Positions 15,453-23,784 of a stretch of 36,923 bases of DNA are shown in pieces; position 1 is the stretch's first letter; every line of letters starts with the position of its first letter. The stretch is taken from positions 1 to 36,923 of the forward strand of contig CAZWRV010000063.1 in NCBI GenBank assembly GCA_964636325.1, in the 5' to 3' direction. Source of the stretch: CAZWRV01 sp964636325 (GTDB lineage Bacteria; Verrucomicrobiota; Lentisphaeria; Victivallales; GWF2-50-93). The position numbers were made by a program, and so were the translations under genes. The notes below the pieces were generated by a model that saw only the letters and a program-made list of their open reading frames with translations, was not told the origin of the DNA and ran no database searches.

Positions 15453-16994
15453 ATGAAAAAAAGCATTTTCAACACCGACAAACGCATCAGGCTCGGCATC
15501 TGGGGACTCGGCCGCGGCATGAACTTCTACAGGATGTGCAAGACGCTTAACATCGACGTCGTCGCCGGCTGCGACTACAACGAGCACATGCGCCGGGGAT
15601 TCCTTGAGGCGAATCCCGGCGCCTTCGCCACGGCGGACGCCGGCGAGTTCCTCAAGCAGGACTTCGACGCCGTCCTGCTGGCGACATTCTGCCCGGCGCA
15701 CGGGCCGGACGCGATCCGATGCCTCCGCGCAGGAAAGCATGTCCTCTCCGAGGTTACGGCCTTTCATACGATGGCCGAGGGCGTTGCGCTGGTCGAGGAG
15801 GTCGAGAAGTCCGGGAGAGTCTACAACCTCGCTGAAAACTATCCGTTCTCGGCGGCGAACAGCTACCTTGCCCGGAAGTGGAAGGAAGGGCTTTTCGGGG
15901 AGCTCCTCTACGCCGAATATGAATACGTCCACGAATGCCGGAGCCTCCAATACACATACATTGACGGACTGCCGGTCCAGCCCGGGCATGCCCTGCACAA
16001 CTGGAGGAGCTGGCTGAACGCGCACTACTACTGCACTCACTCGCTCGGTCCGGTAATGGTAATAACCGGACTCCGTCCGGTGCAGGTTGTGGCATTGCCC
16101 AGCACCCGTGCAATGGCCGGCTACATCAAGCCCCCCCCGGGGGCAGCCTTCAACGGCGCGATCGGAGTCAGCCCTTCCCTGATACGGATGAGCAACGGCG
16201 CGGTCGTCCGCAACCTCATGGGCGCCACGACGAACGACACACACGTCCAGCGCATATGGGGCACATTGGGGGCGGCCGAGCTGAACGTTGGGAAGTCCCT
16301 GCAGCTCCGCCTCGGAGCATCGGGCATGTCGCCCAAGTGCGAGGTGATTCCAAAATGGGACGCGCTGGGGGAAACTGCTGCGCAGGCCGGCCACGGCGGG
16401 GGCGACTTCTGGATACTCTACTATTTCGCCCGGCAGATTCTTACCGGTGAAAGAGCGCCCTTCGACATCTACAGCGCCGCTGACGTCACGATTCCCGGCA
16501 TACTGGCGCTTCGCTCGGCCACTGAAAACGGCAAGGCTTACGACGTTCCGGACTTCCGCGACAAGTCGCAGCGCAACGCCTGGCGCAACGACGGCTGGGC
16601 TCAGGCTAGGATTGACCCGACGACCCATGCCTTCGGCCCGTCCGCCGACATTGCAAAGGCCGCGGAGTTCAGCCGGACGATTGCAGACCTTGTCCGCCTC
16701 GCCCCGCAGGTGCGCGCATACGCGGACTGGCGGAAGGTCGAAGAGGACATGGCAAAGCCGGAGGAGCTCTCAGCCATGGCTGAAAAAGTGTTCGAAGGTA
16801 AAGACGCGATCCTCGACAGCTACCGCCGCGGCCGGAGGATAATCGGCGAGTTCCCCGGCTCCGAAGGCGCCAGAGTCATCGCGGAGATGCTCGAAGTCGG
16901 ATTGGAGAAGGAAGTTACCGGCAAAGAATTTTTCCCAAGGTTGAAAAAGGAGATTGCCCGCCTCCGACGCCGGCACAAGAGCAAGGCGGGATGA
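15453..16994 (+). CDS. Gfo/Idh/MocA-family oxidoreductase with C-terminal extension
   Basis: A 513-residue predicted NAD(P)-dependent sugar oxidoreductase. The Rossmann domain opens RLGIWGLGRGMNFYRMC, then LLATFCPAHGPDAIRCLRAGKHVLSEVT. The usual EKP motif, whose Lys is catalytic in glucose-fructose oxidoreductase, is replaced by SEVT. The second half contains the family's substrate domain, HGGGDFW and DVTIPGILALRSA. About 120 extra C-terminal residues, mostly charged helices, are absent from the paralogue at 20625. The start is ATG 15453 with AAAAGGAG upstream; the frame is open from 15411 without a site. Loss of the Lys suggests either another proton donor or redox-assisted glycoside cleavage, as in GH109-type relatives. 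A C8G5 tract lies near 16130. Confidence 0.88.
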   Translation: MKKSIFNTDKRIRLGIWGLGRGMNFYRMCKTLNIDVVAGCDYNEHMRRGFLEANPGAFATADAGEFLKQDFDAVLLATFCPAHGPDAIRCLRAGKHVLSEVTAFHTMAEGVALVEEVEKSGRVYNLAENYPFSAANSYLARKWKEGLFGELLYAEYEYVHECRSLQYTYIDGLPVQPGHALHNWRSWLNAHYYCTHSLGPVMVITGLRPVQVVALPSTRAMAGYIKPPPGAAFNGAIGVSPSLIRMSNGAVVRNLMGATTNDTHVQRIWGTLGAAELNVGKSLQLRLGASGMSPKCEVIPKWDALGETAAQAGHGGGDFWILYYFARQILTGERAPFDIYSAADVTIPGILALRSATENGKAYDVPDFRDKSQRNAWRNDGWAQARIDPTTHAFGPSADIAKAAEFSRTIADLVRLAPQVRAYADWRKVEEDMAKPEELSAMAEKVFEGKDAILDSYRRGRRIIGEFPGSEGARVIAEMLEVGLEKEVTGKEFFPRLKKEIARLRRRHKSKAG

Positions 16995-17022
16995 ACAACG
17001 GATATATGACGCAGGAAGAATC

Positions 17023-18096
17023 ATGGATACTGATGCGCCGCTGATCGAAATCAAGGAAGTGGACAGACGGTTCTACGAGGAACGGCTTCGCGGCTGGCTG
17101 CCGGACCGAATGATCGACATCCACACGCACGTATGGCGCCGCCGCGACTACCTGCCGGGAGTTCCGCGGCGCGGCGAAGGGCGCTCAGTCTCCTGGCCGG
17201 GACGGGTGGCTGAAGACAATCCGATGGAAGACCTCATGGAGACTTACCGCCTCATGCTTCCCGGCAAGAAGGTCACGCCGCTGATTTTTCCCAACATCCC
17301 GCAGCCGGACAATCTCGGCAAAATCAACGGCTACGTCTCAGAATGCTCGAGGCGTTTCAAGGTGCCCGCGCTGATCTTCAGCGATCCCGGATGGAGCGCG
17401 CCGGAGCTTGAAGACAAGATAGAAGCGGGCGGATTCATCGGAGCCAAGTCCTATCTTTCAATGGCGCCGCCGAGCATTGCGGCAAAAGACATCTGCATCT
17501 TCGACTTCTTCCCGAAAAGCCAGCTTGCCGTACACGACAGGCACGGATGGATGGTCATGCTGCACGTTCCGAGGGACGGACGCCTTAAGGACTCCCTGAA
17601 CCTTTCCCAGATGCTTGAGATAGAGAGGGAGTTCCCGAATCTGAAGCTGATCATCGCTCATGTCGGCCGCGCCTACTGCGACGATGACGTTGGGAATGCG
17701 TTCGAAGTTCTCTCGGCGACAAGGAAAATGTCCTTCGACTTCAGCGCCAACACGAACGCGAACGTCTTTGAAAAGCTCCTGAGATGCGTGGGGCCGAAGC
17801 GCGTCCTCTTCGGCACCGACATGCCGATACTGAGGATGCGCATGCGCCGCATCTCGAAGGGCGGACGCTATGTCAATCTCGTGCCGAAAGGCCTCTACGG
17901 CGACGTTTCCGACGACAAGAACATGGGGGAGGTCGAAGGGGCTGAGGCGGAGAAACTTACATTCTTTCTTTACGAGGAGCTGGACGCGTTCAGGCGCGCC
18001 TCTGAAAAGGTCTGTCTGGGAAAAGCTGACCTCGAGGATGTTTTCTTCAACAACGCGTTCAAGCTCATCGGCTCGGCAGGACATATACTCGTTTAG
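17023..18096 (+). CDS. Amidohydrolase-2 family metal-dependent hydrolase
   Basis: A 357-residue TIM-barrel hydrolase (PF04909 type). Metal ligands are seen as H34-x-H36 in MIDIHTHVW, His in LKLIIAHVGRAY, and Asp in RVLFGTDMP. Members hydrolyse or decarboxylate cyclic or aromatic and sugar-acid substrates, including lactones; the substrate here is unknown. The start is ATG 17023 (MDTDAPL) with GGAAG upstream, 28 nt after the Gfo/Idh stop; the frame is open earlier inside that gene. The last codons (GHILV and stop) lie within a solo copy of the inverted-repeat element end (18084-18133), so the C-terminus has probably been altered by the insertion. Confidence 0.88.
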   Translation: MDTDAPLIEIKEVDRRFYEERLRGWLPDRMIDIHTHVWRRRDYLPGVPRRGEGRSVSWPGRVAEDNPMEDLMETYRLMLPGKKVTPLIFPNIPQPDNLGKINGYVSECSRRFKVPALIFSDPGWSAPELEDKIEAGGFIGAKSYLSMAPPSIAAKDICIFDFFPKSQLAVHDRHGWMVMLHVPRDGRLKDSLNLSQMLEIEREFPNLKLIIAHVGRAYCDDDVGNAFEVLSATRKMSFDFSANTNANVFEKLLRCVGPKRVLFGTDMPILRMRMRRISKGGRYVNLVPKGLYGDVSDDKNMGEVEGAEAEKLTFFLYEELDAFRRASEKVCLGKADLEDVFFNNAFKLIGSAGHILV

Positions 18097-18133
18097 CGTG
18101 GGAATTCGCATTTTGACGGGCAGGATTTGGGAG
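18084..18133 (+). repeat. Solo end of the inverted-repeat element inside the operon
   Basis: The segment begins TATACTCGTTTAGCGTG and continues CATTTTGACGGGCAGGATTT, matching the reverse complement of the right end of the element at 10684-10957 and 24702-24976. It supplies the final codons and stop of the amidohydrolase gene and ends in GGGAG directly before the MFS ATG, so it may also provide that gene's ribosome site. Confidence 0.65.
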
Positions 18134-19462
18134 ATGACTTCAAACAGAACATCGCATGATCATCAACGCCCTTCCCCACGGCTGGCCCTTACGGCCTTCA
18201 CGGCGATGCTGTCCGTCTACTTCTTCTCGTACTTCCAGCGTGTTGCGATACCTGGGACAATCTTCAACGACCTTCAGAAGGACTTGGGGCTTTCGGCGTC
18301 GGCGGTGGCCGCCATGGGATCGATGTTCACCTGGATCTACGGCGGCATGCAGATCGTGGTCGGCATACTGGCGGACCGTTTCGGCGGCGCCCGCACACTG
18401 CTTGCCGGAGGTCTGATGATGCTGGCCGGATCCATGGCGTTCCCGCTGCTCCATTCGACGCCTCTGCTTGTCGCAGCCAGGGCTCTTACGGGGCTGGGCG
18501 CAAGCTTCATGTATCTGAGCATCGTCAAGGAACTCGACAGGCTTTTCGGGCACAGCCATTTCACGCTGTGGCTCGGAATCATGCTGGCCGCCGGATACTG
18601 CGGCGGGATGCTGGGCACCCTGCCCTTCGAACAGGCGGCCGCTGCGTTCGGCTGGAGGCCGTCCCTGCTGGCAGTGGCAGGAATGATGTGCGCAGCCTGG
18701 CTTTTCGCATGGTTCGTCCTGCGCCGACTCGGCGGGGAGGCGCATCTGGAACGGCCGATCTCGCTGGCCCCCCTCGCGGATGTCCTAAGGAACCGCCGAT
18801 GCATTCCGCTTCTTGCCGGAAGCTTCATCTTCTTTCCGCTTTTCTTTGTAATCCAGGCGGTTCTGGGCAAGAAGTTCCTTCAGGATTTCGGCGGTCTCAG
18901 CTCGGCGGCGGCGTCCGGGTTCATCATGGCGATGACTGCGGTAAGCGCCGCATGCGTCGCGGTCGGCGGCTACCTCCCCAGACATTTCAAGAACCGCCGT
19001 AAGCCCTGCTTCGTCGGCGGTGCCGCAATGCTCCTCCTGGCGGTCATCCTACTCCTGGCCGGGACGATGGCTTCAGCCCCCCGGCATGTCTTCCTCTGCG
19101 CATACATCCTCATGGCGATATCCAGCGGAGGGATAACTTCCGGAACGGCTATCATCAAGGAGCTGAACCATCCGGAATCCGTTGCCGCATCGATCTCCCT
19201 TCAGAATGCCGCGGCATACATCGGGTGCGGATGCATCGGCCAGGCTGGCGGAGCCATCCTCGACATCTACAAAGGGACGGCCGTTGAAAATGCAGGAAGG
19301 ATCATTTATCCGCATTCCGCATATGTGGCCCTCTTCATATTCCTGTTGCTGATGGCCCTGGTGAATCTGATCTTTACCATTCTGGTCTCGGAGACACATG
19401 GAAGGAACATCTACCACGAAGCGAACGCTGAAGACGAGGATATCTTCTCTGAAGTCGCTTAA
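18134..19462 (+). CDS. Major facilitator superfamily transporter
   Basis: A 442-residue inner-membrane protein with about twelve hydrophobic segments. The MFS signature between segments 2 and 3 is present as GILADRFGGARTLLAGG near residue 75. The first segment (LSVYFFSYFQRVAIPG) and FNDLQKDLGLSASAVAAMGSMFTWIYG resemble the organic-anion or phosphate-ester branches of the superfamily. The likely role is uptake of the sugar, sugar acid or glycoside processed by the operon. ATG 18134 is chosen because GGGAG precedes it and the hydrophobic protein begins there; the longer frame upstream overlaps the amidohydrolase gene in another frame. Gaps are 37 nt upstream and 44 nt downstream. Confidence 0.92.
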   Translation: MTSNRTSHDHQRPSPRLALTAFTAMLSVYFFSYFQRVAIPGTIFNDLQKDLGLSASAVAAMGSMFTWIYGGMQIVVGILADRFGGARTLLAGGLMMLAGSMAFPLLHSTPLLVAARALTGLGASFMYLSIVKELDRLFGHSHFTLWLGIMLAAGYCGGMLGTLPFEQAAAAFGWRPSLLAVAGMMCAAWLFAWFVLRRLGGEAHLERPISLAPLADVLRNRRCIPLLAGSFIFFPLFFVIQAVLGKKFLQDFGGLSSAAASGFIMAMTAVSAACVAVGGYLPRHFKNRRKPCFVGGAAMLLLAVILLLAGTMASAPRHVFLCAYILMAISSGGITSGTAIIKELNHPESVAASISLQNAAAYIGCGCIGQAGGAILDIYKGTAVENAGRIIYPHSAYVALFIFLLLMALVNLIFTILVSETHGRNIYHEANAEDEDIFSEVA

Positions 19463-19506
19463 TGCATTTGATATTCAAGGGAGAACAGCAGGGAAACGCA
19501 TGACAC

Positions 19507-20598
19507 ATGAAACAGCTCATCTACAAACCCGACTGGGAAGAGACCAAGCAGCGTTACCGCGCATTCTGGGCGCATGAATATTTCGGACGCGCGGCGGTAG
19601 CTGTGACGGCCCCCCTTGACAATCCGCCGGAAGTTCCGCCGCCTCCGCCGCGGCCGGCAACGCCTTACGGACGCTGGACAGACCTCGACTACGCCGCCGC
19701 CTGCAACAAATATCACATGAGCCGCAGCTTCTATGGAGGCGAGGCGTTCCCGATCTGGACCGTGGGCTATCCTGGCCATACGGCGATTCCAGCCTTCCTG
19801 GGATGTCCGATCGAACTCGATTTTGATACGGGCTGGCTCAATCCGATCGTTGTCGGCGAAGGACTCGGCGATATTCTGAAGATGCGCGTAGACCGCGGCG
19901 GCAAGTGGTGGCGCTTCACGGTCAAGGCGCTCGAACGCGCGGTCAAGGAGTCGGCCGGCCGCTGCATACCCAGCATCGGAGCTTTCGGCGGATGCGGCGA
20001 CACCCTGGCCGCGCTCCGGGGAAGCGACCGCCTGCTGCTCGATGTTGTCGACCGTCCCGAAGAAGTCGTCGCCGCAGAGGTATATCTCATGGACATGTGG
20101 TTCGAAGTCTACGATGATTTCTATCGGATAGTCAATACGGTCTCAGATGGCTCGACATGCTGGTTCGGATTCTGGTCTCCCGGAAAGACATACGCAGCGC
20201 AGAACGACTTCTCGTACATGATATCTCCGAAGATGTTCCGCGAGCTCTTCCTGCCGATAATAGAGCGGCAGACGAACTTTCTGGATCACACCGTCTACCA
20301 TGTGGACGGCATAGGCGCCTTTGCCCACGTCGACGCCCTCTGCGAACTTCCCAGGCTCCAGGCGATCCAGATACTCCCGGGCGCAGGCAAGCCCAGCGCC
20401 CTGCATTACATGGACACTCTGAAAAAAGTCCAGAGCGCGGGCAAGAATCTGCAGATATATCTTCCGTCGGAAGAAGTCAAGCCGGCACTGGAACAGCTTT
20501 CGGCACGCGGACTTTTCATTTCAACGTGCTGCAGGACGGAAGGCGAGGCCAGGCAGCTCTTGAAGGATACAGAAAAATGGTCTGTAGATCGAGGATGA
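19507..20598 (+). CDS. URO-D superfamily protein (divergent)
   Basis: A 363-residue, divergent member of the URO-D/methyltransferase superfamily. It starts MKQLIYKPDWEETKQRYRAFW and carries a proline-rich loop (PPEVPPPPPRPATP) near residue 40. The barrel region has TDLDYAAACNKYH, SIGAFGGCGDTLAALRGSDRLLLD and VYHVDGIGAFAHVDALCELP, the last aligning with the metal motif of the other copies as His-Val-Asp-Gly. The C-terminus (FISTCCRTEGEARQLLKDTEKW) is unlike the other URO-D proteins here. ATG 19507 is used; an out-of-frame ATG lies at 19500. The ribosome site is weak. It is the second URO-D in the DeoR operon and directly precedes the second Gfo/Idh gene, mirroring the 14209-15453 order. Confidence 0.82.
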   Translation: MKQLIYKPDWEETKQRYRAFWAHEYFGRAAVAVTAPLDNPPEVPPPPPRPATPYGRWTDLDYAAACNKYHMSRSFYGGEAFPIWTVGYPGHTAIPAFLGCPIELDFDTGWLNPIVVGEGLGDILKMRVDRGGKWWRFTVKALERAVKESAGRCIPSIGAFGGCGDTLAALRGSDRLLLDVVDRPEEVVAAEVYLMDMWFEVYDDFYRIVNTVSDGSTCWFGFWSPGKTYAAQNDFSYMISPKMFRELFLPIIERQTNFLDHTVYHVDGIGAFAHVDALCELPRLQAIQILPGAGKPSALHYMDTLKKVQSAGKNLQIYLPSEEVKPALEQLSARGLFISTCCRTEGEARQLLKDTEKWSVDRG

Positions 20599-20624
20599 TT
20601 TAACTTGAAAAAAGGATGCGGAAT

Positions 20625-21734
20625 ATGATGAGCAAGCTTAATCTCGGGATTGTCGGCGCCTGCGGGCGGGGCGCAAGCTTCAAGGCCGCATGCGAGGCGA
20701 TGGGGAACGTTTCGATACATGCGGTCTGCGACATAAACGCGGCCGAACTTTCCAATGCGAAAGAGCGTCTCGGCGCGCGCGAGCAATATGCTGATTTCGC
20801 TGAAATGCTGGACAAGTCCGACATACAGGCGGTCATAATTGGCACGCCCATGCATCTGCATGTGCCGCAGGCGCTTGCAGCCCTTGAACGAGACATGCAT
20901 GTGCTCTCCGAGGTGACGGCGGGCGTCTCTGTTGACGAATGCCGACGGCTCGTCGCCGCCTGCAAGAAGAGCAAGGGCGTCTACATGATGGCCGAGAACT
21001 ACACCTATATGCGGCCGAATGTCATGATCCGGGAAATGGTCAGGCGCGGCCTCTTCGGAAAACCCTATTATGCCGAGGGAGAATACATCCATGAGCTCAA
21101 GGGGCTGAACGAGATCACCGTCTGGCGCAGGAAGTGGCAGACCGGTGTCAACGGAGTGACTTACGGGACCCACAGCCTCGGCCCGATACTCCAATGGATG
21201 CTCGGCGACCGCGTCGTCTCCGTCTCCTGCGCGGGCTCAGGCCACCACTACAAGGATCCGCGCGGCAGAGAATATGAGAACGAGGATTCCTGCGTCATGC
21301 TCTGCAAGATGGCGTCGGGAGGTCTCGTGAAGATACGCGTCGATATGCTCTCCGACAGGCCGCATGCCATGACGAACTATCAACTGCAGGGGACTGACGG
21401 CAGCTACGAGTCCGCGCGGGCACACGGAGAAAAGAACCGCATCTGGCTCAAAAGCAGGTCCAAGGACATGCATTCATGGACGGACATGGATTCGCTGGAG
21501 AATGAATTCCTTCCCGACTTCTGGAAGGCAAACATGGAGCGGGCGAAGGCCGCAGGGCACGGCGGCGGAGACTTCTTCGAAGTCCTCGACTTCGTCGATG
21601 CAATAACTGGAAAACGTCCGAACCCCATCGGAATACACGAGGCGATGGATATGACGCTGCCTGGACTTGTCAGCCAGGAGTCGATAGCAAAAGGCTCCGC
21701 CTGGCTCCCGGTTCCAGATTCGAGGGAATGGTGA
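20625..21734 (+). CDS. Gfo/Idh/MocA-family oxidoreductase
   Basis: A 369-residue predicted NAD(P)-dependent oxidoreductase. The N-terminal Rossmann fold is LNLGIVGACGRGASFKAAC with VIIGTPMHLHVPQALAALERDMHVLSEVT. As in the paralogue at 15453, EKP is replaced by SEVT. ENYTYMRPNVMIREMVRRGLFG and GEYIHELKGL align with the paralogue's ENYPFSAANSYLARKWKEG and YEYVHE, so the pair arose by duplication. AGHGGGDFFEVLDF marks the C-terminal substrate domain. The start is ATG 20625, because AAAGGA lies 8 nt upstream; ATG 20616 is in frame but overlaps that site. It is normal length without the paralogue's tail. Oxidation or epimerisation of a sugar ring hydroxyl is likely. Confidence 0.9.
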   Translation: MMSKLNLGIVGACGRGASFKAACEAMGNVSIHAVCDINAAELSNAKERLGAREQYADFAEMLDKSDIQAVIIGTPMHLHVPQALAALERDMHVLSEVTAGVSVDECRRLVAACKKSKGVYMMAENYTYMRPNVMIREMVRRGLFGKPYYAEGEYIHELKGLNEITVWRRKWQTGVNGVTYGTHSLGPILQWMLGDRVVSVSCAGSGHHYKDPRGREYENEDSCVMLCKMASGGLVKIRVDMLSDRPHAMTNYQLQGTDGSYESARAHGEKNRIWLKSRSKDMHSWTDMDSLENEFLPDFWKANMERAKAAGHGGGDFFEVLDFVDAITGKRPNPIGIHEAMDMTLPGLVSQESIAKGSAWLPVPDSREW

Positions 21735-21776
21735 TTTTCAACGTAAAGGCGCAAAGACGCCAAGGGGATTTTCAAC
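21733..21776. repeat. Short repeat flanked by 10-bp direct repeats
   Basis: GATTTTCAAC occurs at 21733-21742 and again at 21767-21776, flanking GTAAAGGCGCAAAGACGCC. The inner segment is the reverse-complement relative of the repeat at 12001-12027. The arrangement resembles an insertion with target duplication and lies between the Gfo/Idh stop and the aminotransferase ATG, whose start immediately follows the second copy. Confidence 0.45.
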
Positions 21777-23321
21777 ATGAAATTGAACAACATCAAATTG
21801 TCGCTTGCGGATATTCTTGGCGCTGATTATGTGGATTCACTTTGCGAAGCCAGGTCGTTTCTGGAAAAGTCAGACAGGAGAGCGCTTCTGAAAATTGCGA
21901 ATGAGAAGGTCGAATTCTGGCCCGATTCATTTGCCATGCGCGCAGATGAGCTGCTGGATTGCGTAGGGAAGAAAGTCTGCGATGGTATGAAAAGCTCCGC
22001 GTCCGGAGCGGGGACCGCCTCGTTCGATAAGGCGACGAACCGCAGCATGGCTCCGCTCTCAGGGCTGGGGTTCATACGGATCGGCGAGGACGGCAGGGCA
22101 TATCTGGCATCGAAGAGCGAGCATTACCACGCCTCGCTCGGGCACAGCTTCCCCGGCTACAGGCTCATCGACAACGCCAGAGCCATTGGAGTCCTCAACG
22201 CGACCCACAACAACACCAGGGGGCACATCACTCGGCTCGCGGAGGAGGCCCTCGTCCGCACTGCGAACGGAATCGCCCCCGGCGACCAAAAAAGGCTTGC
22301 CGGCATTCTCAGCTCCGGAAGACCACACGTCCTCAACAAGGTCATTAATCTCGAGACTGGAAGCCTGGCCGTCGAGGCCGCGCTGAAGATGATGCTCGCG
22401 AGGTTCTACCGGCTCGATCCCAGCTTCCAGCCGCCGAAATATTCAGGCAGGATTCCCGTGTTTGTCGTCATGGGCGACAACGAGGGGGGCAAGGTCGCCA
22501 ACTACCACGGCACCACGGTCCTAGCGCAGACCCTTCGCGGCATGTGGCCGGACTTCTATGCAAAAGCCGAATCCAGTAAGCTCTACCGGATCGAAACCGC
22601 CGGAATCAACGACATCGCCAGCTTCGGGAAAATCGTGAATGAGTTCGACAAAGGCAGGTTCAAGGTCGCCGGCTTCTTCCACGAGATCATACTGATGAAC
22701 TACGGCGGTATAAAACTCGAAAAGGGTTTCCTTAAGGATGCGTATTCCGTCTGCCACGAGAACGACATTCCTGTCATCGTCGACGAAATACAATCCTGCA
22801 TGTGGTCGCCGGAGCTCTTCCTTTTCAGGGAATACGGGCTCAAACCCGACTTCGTCTCGATCGGGAAGGGCTTCCCGGGCGGCGAATATCCGGCCTCGAA
22901 GATCCTCGCCTCGTCGCACATGGACAACCTGAACCAGTTCGGCGCCCTGGTGACGAACGGACAGGAGGAGCTCGCATCGCTCTCATACCTCATAACAATC
23001 GCGTTCGCCGAGGCCAACAGCGCCTACACCAAGGAAATCGGCGAATATTACGAAAGCGAACTCCGGGTTCTAGCATCGAAGCACAAGTCGGCCATAAGTA
23101 AGATAGAAGGCAAAGCGCATCTCTCCACGATTTTCTTTCATTCGGCGGAGCAGTGCACCCGCTTCGTCAAGGAGATGAACGCGAAATGCATCGACATCAG
23201 CGCGCAGACATACAAGGCCAGCTGCCCGCCGGCCGCATTGACGAAAATCCCGCTCGTCGCAACTCCGAAGATGGTGGACTTCATGATCCGCCGCTTCGAC
23301 GCTGCGCTGAGGACAGCCTGA
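21777..23321 (+). CDS. Class-III (fold type I) PLP-dependent aminotransferase
   Basis: A 514-residue PLP enzyme of the class-III aminotransferase or aminomutase group. Key parts are HNNTRGHITRLAEEAL, ETGSLAVEAALKMMLARFYR (cofactor-phosphate region), IPVIVDEIQSCMWSPELF (the Asp contacts the pyridine nitrogen) and FVSIGKGFPGGEYPASKIL, where K364 is the expected Schiff-base lysine. An N-terminal extension of about 100 residues before the first core motif makes it longer than the usual 420-460. It ends the DeoR operon, 42 nt after the Gfo/Idh gene. With a sugar dehydrogenase upstream it could aminate a keto-sugar, or deaminate an amino sugar or amino acid. The substrate is not inferable. Confidence 0.87.
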   Translation: MKLNNIKLSLADILGADYVDSLCEARSFLEKSDRRALLKIANEKVEFWPDSFAMRADELLDCVGKKVCDGMKSSASGAGTASFDKATNRSMAPLSGLGFIRIGEDGRAYLASKSEHYHASLGHSFPGYRLIDNARAIGVLNATHNNTRGHITRLAEEALVRTANGIAPGDQKRLAGILSSGRPHVLNKVINLETGSLAVEAALKMMLARFYRLDPSFQPPKYSGRIPVFVVMGDNEGGKVANYHGTTVLAQTLRGMWPDFYAKAESSKLYRIETAGINDIASFGKIVNEFDKGRFKVAGFFHEIILMNYGGIKLEKGFLKDAYSVCHENDIPVIVDEIQSCMWSPELFLFREYGLKPDFVSIGKGFPGGEYPASKILASSHMDNLNQFGALVTNGQEELASLSYLITIAFAEANSAYTKEIGEYYESELRVLASKHKSAISKIEGKAHLSTIFFHSAEQCTRFVKEMNAKCIDISAQTYKASCPPAALTKIPLVATPKMVDFMIRRFDAALRTA

Positions 23322-23677
23322 TCAATGGAAATATTAAGTGAAGCGCATTTGCAGATCCAGTATTTTGTAATTGGCGGGGTCATTCGTTCGAGGCGGAGAC
23401 GCCGCCCCAGAGGGGGATCTCCTTCGACAGTCCCCATGGCATTTTTCATGTAGATGGTAGTCGGTTTCAAGTCCTTATACTTTTCCTTTTTTACCATGAC
23501 GCAGACCCACTCCATCTCGGGTTCTCCAGGCTCGAACGCACCGAAGCCCACATCGGTCACCTTGCATGCAATCTTCTTCTTTTTACCGCTTGACTCATAC
23601 TCCCACCACACTTTCGGCAGAAGGGACTTGACGATGACCTTGCTGCCGTCCCCTTTTATGTAGTCTGAATTATTCAC
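23322..23677 (-). pseudogene. Fragment of an unrecognised gene
   Basis: On the reverse strand a frame reads from GTG 23677 (VNNSDYIKGDGSKVIVKSLL) through a protein-like segment (ESSGKKKKIACKVTDVGFGAF, YKDLKPTTIYMKNAMGTVEG) and then continues without a stop to 23138, antisense to the aminotransferase. The first ~95 residues look coding; the rest does not. There is no ribosome site or ATG. The beginning falls inside a long hairpin next to an element end, so the gene appears cut at both sides. I do not recognise the family. Confidence 0.4.
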
Positions 23678-23718
23678 AAACAGTTTTTTGCAGGCAAAAA
23701 AGTTTGTGAATAATTCAG
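23666..23718. repeat. Long perfect hairpin next to an element end
   Basis: CTGAATTATTCACAAAC (23666-23682) is repeated inverted at 23702-23718. The stem extends inward with T6GC and GCA5 around a two-base AG turn, apart from a short asymmetric bulge. It abuts the solo element end at 23721. It could act as a bidirectional terminator. As its left arm matches codons of the gene fragment, it may equally be an inverted-duplication scar. Confidence 0.7.
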
Positions 23719-23720
23719 TT

Positions 23721-23770
23721 TATACTCATTTAGAGTGAAAATTGACATTTCGACGAGCGAGATTTGGGAT
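23721..23770 (+). repeat. Solo end of the inverted-repeat element, epimerase side
   Basis: It begins TATACTCATTTAGAGTG and continues CATTTCGACGAGCGAGATTT, matching the reverse complement of the right end of the full copies. It points inward, toward the epimerase gene; the opposite-facing end is that of the full copy finishing at 24976. The sequence after 23770 is the 3' end of the epimerase gene region. Confidence 0.7.
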
Positions 23771-23784
23771 GCGCTACAAGTGTC

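Noticed and set aside
16129..16145. C8G5 run in the first Gfo/Idh gene, and a similar C8G4 run near 27295 in the alpha-galactosidase gene
   Set aside because: Could suggest slippage-based phase variation, but the frames are intact and G+C-rich genes contain such runs by chance.
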